Assembly (NCBI GenBank): GCA_021521415.1
Contig: JAIQDT010000835.1
Location: 1-64,000, forward strand
From: Bidens hawaiensis
Lineage: Eukaryota > Streptophyta > Magnoliopsida > Asterales > Asteraceae
Length of the DNA: 64,000 nt
Direction of reading: 5' to 3'
Positions within the stretch are counted from its first letter, which is position 1. Each line of letters begins with the position of its first letter. Of the stretch, positions 57,660-64,000 are shown piece after piece. The position numbers and the translations under genes were made by a program. Below the pieces are notes generated by a model. That model saw nothing but the letters and a program-made list of their open reading frames with translations. It made no database searches and had not been told where the DNA came from.

Positions 57660-58030
57660 ATAGGATTTAGAGAGAACTCCTAAAAATGGGAGAACTAGAG
57701 AACTTCTTCAAATCTATTGATTTTACTAATTAAAGGAGTGAAAAAAAACTGGGGTTTTAAAAGAAAAGGGTAAATTGGGCATACAATATATCTGTATTCG
57801 CTCTCTCTCTCTCTCTCTCTATCCCTCGCACACCATCTCCCCTAACCTAGGGTTCATCCTATCTACCTGTAAAATCTGTCCGACTCATTGCGAAATCAGT
57901 CGATTACACCAAAGAACACCACCAGGTAATCGTTCCTACAAGGTCTTATCATGCGTTTCATGTGTATATCATTGTTATTACAGTGTATCGGCAAAAATAG
58001 TAGTCGATTCTCTGTTTATAAGTGTTTTGT
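57336..58030. other. Intergenic stretch, AT-rich
   Basis: A (TA)n tract at about 57630-57657 precedes GGATAGGATTTAGAGAGAAC, which resembles the edge of a dispersed plant repeat. A CT microsatellite lies near 57800-57820. No gene was recognised. Confidence 0.4.
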
Positions 58031-58775
58031 TGTGTAAATCGAGTAACAATGTGTTGATACCAGCTCGTATTTGTCTGATTGCACATATGTAGTACAAAAA
58101 TCATAGGTGTATTGCATGGAATTGGCTCAATATACGGTGTTATTGTGTGTTTTGCTTGTAAATCGAAATCGTTGCGTTTATATCAGTTCATATAAGCAAT
58201 ATACTCTATTTATGTGTTTTTTTAAATCAAATTATGTGTGTTTTTTGTGTAAATCGAGTAACAATGTGTTGATACAAGCTCGTATCTATCTGATTGCACA
58301 TATGTAGTACAAGAATAATAGGTGTATTGCAGGGAATTGGCTCAATATACGGTGTTATTGTGTGTATTGTTTGTAAATCGAAATTATTGCGTTTATATCA
58401 GTTCACATATGCAATATACTCCGTTTTTGTGTTTTTTTTTAAATCGAATTATGTGTGTGTGTTTTTTGTGTAAATCGAGTAACAATGTGTTGATACCAGC
58501 TTGTATCTGTCTGATTGCACATATGTAGTATAAGAATTATAGGTGTATTGCACGGGATTGGCTCAATATACGGTGTTATTGTGTGTTTTGTTTGTAAATC
58601 AAAATTATTGCGTTTATATCAATTCACATATGCAATATACTCTGTTTTGTGTTTTTTTAAATCAAATTATGTGTGTTTTTTTGTGTAAATCGAGTAACAA
58701 TGTGTTGATACAAGCTCGTATCTGTCTGATTGCACATATGTAGTACAAGAATAATAGGTGTATTGCAGAGAATTG
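58031..58775 (+). repeat. Tandem array of a 215-221 bp unit, about 3.4 copies
   Basis: TGTGTAAATCGAGTAACAAT starts units at 58031, 58246, 58467 and 58682. Each unit contains ATATACGGTGTTATTGTGTG and ATTGCACATATGTAGTA. Each yields a similar small frame of about 66 residues, which is a consequence of the repeat and not evidence of genes. Confidence 0.92.
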
Positions 58776-59139
58776 GTATGCCCTCCAACTGTTTGATGAA
58801 ATGTCTAAATGAACACGTTTAGGTTATCACGTGTTTGATTGAATATTTTTTACATAGTTCTTGTTTAAGACTTCAAGCTACCTATTCGTCAGGGTAAAAC
58901 AACTTGAATAAAAATTATTATGGTTATAGTTGTACACTTCGGTTGTTTGTTATTGAATCATAACTCGTTGTACAACTTATTCATCACTATTTTTTCGAGA
59001 ATATGCAGCAACATGGCAGGGGAGATACTAGCAGCACATCGGTAGAATCTCAGCTCACCTAAGGCCTCACAAATTGCAGGTTTTCTTCTAATCTAATTAT
59101 TTGTTTTCGTCAATTTAGATGCTCGATACATATGTGTGC

Positions 59140-60300
59140 TGGAAAAATGCAGTTATATTGTATAACATATGTACAGTAATGTTGTATAGCATATGTTCAG
59201 CACTATTGTATTACATATATGCAATACCATTGCGTATATGTATTACTATTGTTTTAAGAAAATAATGACAAATATAGGAGTGTTGATGGCATGGTTTAGA
59301 TAAGCTGATACATTACATGTATATAGTATTGTGATTACATATATTTGAATCGGTTATATTATATATATGTCATAGACATAAAGACCACGGAAATGTCAAA
59401 AAAAACCCACAAAAGGTGAAACATAAGACTCTTATGGACGAGGAATACGAGCCAAAGTATGTAGAATGTGTGAGCAAGGAACGACTATTACTTATTTCAT
59501 AAACTCTGTTTTGATCGTCTAGTTTGTCCAAATCTACTTCAAATTCAAACATAAATTAGAAGAAAAATAACAAGTAAACGATTGTAATGTTTAATTTCAC
59601 ACATTTGTCTCTCGTGTAGTATAATACATACTAAAAACATTTACATGTAATACATGAGTATTACATATATGCAATACGGATTATTACATATATGAATTAC
59701 TGATGTATTACGTATATGCATTAATGATGTATTACACGTATATGCGATTATGGTGTATTACATATATGTATTATAGATGCATTACTTGCATTATTAATGC
59801 ATTACTAATATATTACATGTATACGCGGTTCTTGTGTATTACATATATGCAATACATCTTTGTATTGCAATACATCCGTGTATTGCACATATGCACTACA
59901 TCTGTATTACATGTATATGCAATCCTGATGTATAACACGTATTCGCAGTTCTGGTGTATGACATATATGTTACATATATTCAATACATCTTTGTATTGCA
60001 ATATATCCGTGTATTGCACATATGCACTACATCTGTATTACATGTATATGCAATCCTGATGTATAACACGTATTCGCAGTTTTGGTGTATGACATATATG
60101 AAATGCCAGATATATTACATATATGTAATACATGTTACATGTATATGCATTAACGATATGTATTACACATATACGTTGTCTAAATATATCGCATATATGC
60201 AATACAAATGCATTTCTTATGTATTACATGCATACGCGGTACCTTGGTTAATATTGCGTTGACCGTATTGTACTAATATATTGCATATGTGTATTGCTAA
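59140..60300. repeat. Degenerate array of ATATGCAATAC / GTATTACATAT words
   Basis: Dozens of short words TATTACATATATGC, GCAATACAT and complementary forms fill this region at 20-30 bp spacing, in both orientations. A segment of about 126 bp is duplicated: GTATTGCAATACATCCGTG at 59867 and GTATTGCAATATATCCGTG at 59993. Frames on both strands are artificial. Confidence 0.8.
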
Positions 60301-61043
60301 TTGTTTTCTTTTAATTTGTAATCAGGTTATGAAGCATTTAAACCAGAGAAGGTGCGAATAAAAAAAACACGATGTTGGAAAAAAAAGTTGGAGTTAAAAA
60401 CAAAGGCATGATAAAAAAAATACATTCTTTGAAATGGGAACAAATTTGTCTCCATGTCCAAGGTTTGTTGGCGTTAATGCGAGTTCAAATAAACGACGAG
60501 ATTAAATGACGAGATGCTATCAGAAGCTTAGGATTTGGAATTGAACATATGAAGACAATACGAATGTTAATATGAAACTTATGGTATTTTTATATGATGG
60601 TGTTAGCTAATTTGATGATAATATTAATTCAGCATTTTTTTAGGTATACAACGTATTATATTACATAAACCCTTGCACCGCTCAATCGTTCTGCCATCAT
60701 CACTCTCTGCCTCAAACCATCACTATTCGCATTGCTCGTCTTCAAAACGTTCGTCTAGGGTTTCAATTAATTCAGTATAATGCGAATGTTGAATATGTGA
60801 ACGTTGTTAGAATATGATGTGTTATAACGACATGAATAGGAACGTTGCATTACTTTTATGTGTTGGTGTTAATTGTTATATGATACACCGTGTTAAGTAT
60901 ATATTACACTATTTTAAAGCATATACGCGGTACAATTATAATATATGTTCACGGGTTAAATCAACATAACAACAAAAAAAGAATAGAATTTTGCTCCAAC
61001 TACAAGTAGGAAAAAAATATTAATCCTCATTTGAGTAAAAAAA
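60301..61043. other. Stretch between the array and the last LTR, nothing recognised
   Basis: AT-rich DNA with short A runs. No coding, RNA or transposon end was supported. Confidence 0.35.
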
Positions 61044-62975
61044 TGTAACATCACATAAACTTCGGGCCAAAAATGTCATATTTCCAAAGGAAAGGGACCA
61101 ATTATGCCAATTTCCAAACTCCAGGAACTAAAACGAAAAATCTGTTTTCTTGACCCATCGTGCTACGCGATAGGTCAAGAGAGACACCCATCGCGTATCG
61201 CGATGGGGTGTCTAACAGATTGTGACACGTGTGCCACGTGGCACACGGTGGCAACGCCTGCCGCCACGTGTCACCACGTGGTAGCACATTCGCCACGTGT
61301 CACCACGTGGACTCGGCGCCTGCCACGTGTTAACACATGGCAGGTCTACGGTCTGACACAGCAGGCCTATATCGCGATACGCGATAGGCCTGCCAAGTGA
61401 CCCATCGCGTATCGCGATAGGGTCCAATTTCAGCCTATAAATAGGCAGCTACAAATTCAGATCCCTCACACCTCAAATCTCACATTATACTCTCTCGCTA
61501 CTCTCTCTCTCTAAACCTCGTAAAGCGTGCCCTCGATCCGTCTCGAAAACTGTACCCCGAAACCTCGTAATTCGTGCCATTCTCCGACGATATCACAAAC
61601 AAGAAGAAGGTGTTGTCCCGACGTCCCGACAATTATCTCGAAGTACGTGCCAAAGAGTGTTGGTGTCTCGATAAGCGTGTCAAAGGTTGATCAAGCGTGT
61701 GATGATAAGAAGGATAGAATCGAAGTGCTGCCCAAGTGAGAAGGGAATATTAAGCCAATCAAGGTAGGCATAATGCCCGACCAAAATAATAATAAAATAT
61801 TGAAAGGGCTTAATACCCTAAAGTCAAAATTATTCTCGATAAACAAAGAAAGATATAACAAAGAAAAGAAAGAAAAGAAAGATAAAATATATATATTAAT
61901 ATATATATATATATAAGATTATTCTTTGTTATGAAATATATTATTTAAGTATAATGAGTATACTTAAATAATAAAGAAAAGAATACGTTTCTTAAAGAAG
62001 AAGAAACATCGGGTTTTATAAATAAACTAAAGGTTTATAAATTACTATTAAAACTAAAGGTTTTAAAGTAAAAAGAGATTATGAACTAAAGGTTCGTCGA
62101 GATAAATGAGACTAAAGGTCTTAAGTCGGATCGTGTATCCGACTAACAAAAGTTATACTCGTACTATAGGTGCGAGATAGCAAGAGGAGAACTCACGGAC
62201 GGTGTTGGAAACCGATCCCTATCAAAAGGTGAATACGCCCCACTTTTACAAACTTGTTTTCAAACAATCAAACGTGTTATGTGTAAAACTTTACATGAGG
62301 CTACGTGTCTCTAAAAACATTGTAAATAAGAGTATAAGCCTAGCCCTCAGGCTGTGGTATACGTTTGCCTGGATCCTTACATATGTGGTATGCGGTGGGC
62401 ACATCGCACCACGCCTGGTCACGACCTCCAGCCACGATGGGCCGAACCAAAGTATGTTCGAGTGAGAATGACCTTGTGTATATTTATGGTACCTAAGTTA
62501 TGTCGAGACGCTGCGGTGTCTTGCTGAGGTGACCTAGTGTAGAGACTCGAATTTATGATGATTATTTAACTTGATTATTCCTAAGCCAAGATGGGCCGAG
62601 GCTTACGTGGTCTCGAGGGGTAATTAAGTAAAGAAAATATATTTTTAGCGTCAGCATATTCACCACCATTCGTTGCTGACGTATTTTAATAACATTTTGC
62701 AGGTAACCAAGACTAGAGCTTGAAGGACAAAGAAGCTCAAGAATCCGATGGCTCGGATAATTTTGTATAAATATTAAAATATGGTGGTTTTGTAAAACTT
62801 ATAAAACAAGTAAAACTAAACGAGACTTTTGTCTCGTCTTTTGTATTGTAAATATTTATAAATATGATCCTTATGTTTTTATAAAGTCTTCCACATTAAC
62901 CCGTTACTCTGATTTATTTACAAATGTGGTACCAACTATGGTTCATACTCCTAGGCCTAGATTGGGGGTGTGACA
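61044..62975 (+). mobile_element. 5' LTR of a further LTR retrotransposon (probably Ty3/gypsy)
   Basis: The end is clear: GGGGGTGTGACA at 62964-62975 followed by a primer site. The start is placed at TGTAACATCACATAAACTTC (61044), a typical long-LTR start, giving 1932 bp. A TATA box TATAAATA lies at 61436-61443, preceded by a dense promoter region (61145-61420). The other LTR is outside the window, so the borders could not be checked against it. Confidence 0.7.
61145..61425 (+). promoter_or_regulatory. LTR promoter with clustered CACGTG boxes and ATCGCGAT palindromes
   Basis: Seven CACGTG hexamers stand within 61226-61329, mostly as CCACGTGTC or CCACGTGG. Palindromes of the type ATCGCGTATCGCGAT flank the cluster at about 61190, 61371 and 61404. 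CACGTG is the G-box bound by bHLH and bZIP factors in plants. The cluster ends about 100 bp before the TATA box. Confidence 0.75.
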
Positions 62976-62978
62976 GGT

Positions 62979-62990
62979 TGGTATCAGAGT
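62979..62990 (+). other. Primer binding site of the rightmost retrotransposon
   Basis: TGGTATCAGAGT follows the LTR end after three bases, one base different from the standard site for initiator tRNA-Met. Confidence 0.85.
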
Positions 62991-63136
62991 CATCGATCTT
63001 AGCTAATTGGGTATCATAAAACAATACCCAAGCTTCGATTCAAGCGTAGGAAATAATTACTTGTTTATTTGAATAGGAATAAGATTGGTTGGTAACCCTT
63101 TCTTTCCCTCTCTACATTCTAAACCACCTATCAAAG

Positions 63137-64000
63137 ATGTCGTACGAAGAATTAATGAAGTATTATGATAATGAAGCAAGAAGAGCAAGGAAGTACTATA
63201 AGTTCCCAAAGGACATTAGGAGCAAAGATTACTTCGAGTCATTTTTCAATTCCAACGAAGGACCTAGCCAACAACCCAACATAGAACTAAGTCCTATCTA
63301 TCATTTGGATAACACCCCACACGAAGTATACCAACCGCCGAGGCACTCAAGTTATCATCCGACAAATCTGCCAATGTACCAATCATCCGAGGTACCGACG
63401 TATTACCCTTCCGAGATTCCGACTTATCAACCCATGGAGATTCCGCCATATTATCCATCCGGAGATTCAACACAGCTACCGCCAAATCCGCATCCGTTGT
63501 ATGCCTTCCTTTTAAACTTACCAGTTAAGGAGGAACCAAAATCTCCTTCTTCCGAATGGATGAAATGCCACTCCGACCAACGAATGTGGCATACCGGCAC
63601 TTTAACAATGGATTCTGCCAATTCCCACATCAACAATGAAGGGCCGTCTCACAAACCCAAGATGAGAGTGACTATGTCGTACGAGAAGATCCATATGCCT
63701 GCAATGACCGAAGAAGAACTGGAAGAAGAACCAGAGGAGGAATCGGAAGAAGAACCTGAGGAGGAGACCGATCCCGAGGAAGAGGAATTTCCCGAAAACC
63801 CAAATGAAGAAATGACATCAGTGGAAGAACCATACTCCCAACAAACCCCAAGTTATGGTTCTGTTGACCCTTACATGCAATTTCTTCAAGAGCTCAAGGG
63901 TAAAGCAACATCAAGTTTCCCACCATACACTGGCGAGATCCCATCAGTTGAAGAACAAGCAAAAGAAATTCGAGAGCAGAATGAGGCTGCCGACACCTTC
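63137..64000 (+). CDS. Gag-region reading frame of the rightmost retrotransposon, open to the window end
   Basis: From the ATG at 63137 the frame runs 288 codons without a stop to the last base, starting 147 bases after the primer site, the usual place for gag. The product starts MSYEELMKYYDNEARRARKY and then has a proline- and tyrosine-rich middle with repeated SEVPTYYPSEIPTYQP-like words (about residues 88-106). A strongly acidic run of Glu and Pro (about residues 195-225) follows. No zinc knuckle, protease or RT is reached. I infer gag from position only; the strange composition could also be an extra N-terminal domain. Intactness suggests a fairly young copy. Confidence 0.7.
   Translation, partial: MSYEELMKYYDNEARRARKYYKFPKDIRSKDYFESFFNSNEGPSQQPNIELSPIYHLDNTPHEVYQPPRHSSYHPTNLPMYQSSEVPTYYPSEIPTYQPMEIPPYYPSGDSTQLPPNPHPLYAFLLNLPVKEEPKSPSSEWMKCHSDQRMWHTGTLTMDSANSHINNEGPSHKPKMRVTMSYEKIHMPAMTEEELEEEPEEESEEEPEEETDPEEEEFPENPNEEMTSVEEPYSQQTPSYGSVDPYMQFLQELKGKATSSFPPYTGEIPSVEEQAKEIREQNEAADTF

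Noticed and set aside
58107..58743. Three similar 66-68 codon frames
   Set aside because: Each is the same part of a tandem repeat unit; similarity between them reflects the array, not a gene family.
61102..61427. Overlapping frames on both strands around the G-box cluster
   Set aside because: They lie in the LTR promoter upstream of the TATA box and result from the palindromic composition.

Overview
The window is nuclear DNA of a plant, almost certainly a eudicot. It holds spliced plant genes (ATG12, an ELF4-like gene, a CDKD-type kinase), plant LTR retrotransposons primed by initiator tRNA-Met, hAT and Mutator-type MITEs, Helitron ends, and endogenous caulimovirid (plant pararetrovirus) DNA. 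The style of the repeats fits the aster family, but that is an impression and not proven here. Coding density is very low, and most of the window is transposons, viral relics and minisatellite.

Left part (1-18 kb): a minus-strand LTR cut by the window edge (1-1092), then an apparently intact five-exon ATG12 gene on the minus strand (2545-3864) and an intact ELF4-like gene on the minus strand (7026-7361). Around them lie small DNA transposons with target-site duplications (1180-1399, 4876-5471, 7466-7977) and a large fold-back MULE-like element with a 9-bp duplication (11432-13690). A CDKD kinase gene starts at 14656 but only its first three coding exons are present (to 17168).

Middle-left (18.9-31 kb): a young Ty1/copia element (18930-26639, TSD ataat) carries a nested 2.6-kb solo LTR (21847-24465, TSD tgaac) that splits its gag-pol frame. 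It is followed by a broken nucleobase-ascorbate transporter fragment (27773-28290) and ordinary intergenic repeats.

Centre (31.2-51.2 kb): the most unusual part. About 10 kb of an AT-rich minisatellite (TTATGC, TTATGT and TTATATACGC words) in three blocks is interrupted by rearranged caulimovirid fragments on both strands. One nearly continuous but broken viral copy (36.4-42.8 kb) shows the order small acidic ORF, small coiled-coil-like ORF, coat protein with zinc knuckle, 30K movement protein, a first retropepsin-like domain, a second retropepsin-like domain and reverse transcriptase. It is flanked by directly repeated terminal ORF and promoter regions. No fragment is a complete virus: stops, frameshifts, a truncated reverse transcriptase and inversions are visible.

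Right part (51.2-64 kb): repeat-rich DNA with a Helitron 3' end (53899) and a non-autonomous minus-strand LTR element packed with AACTTCGCC palindromes (54981-57330, TSD aagtt). Then come a 215-221 bp tandem array (58031-58775), a degenerate ATATGCAATAC array (about 59.15-60.3 kb), and the 5' LTR, primer site and start of a gag-like reading frame of another LTR retrotransposon running off the window end.
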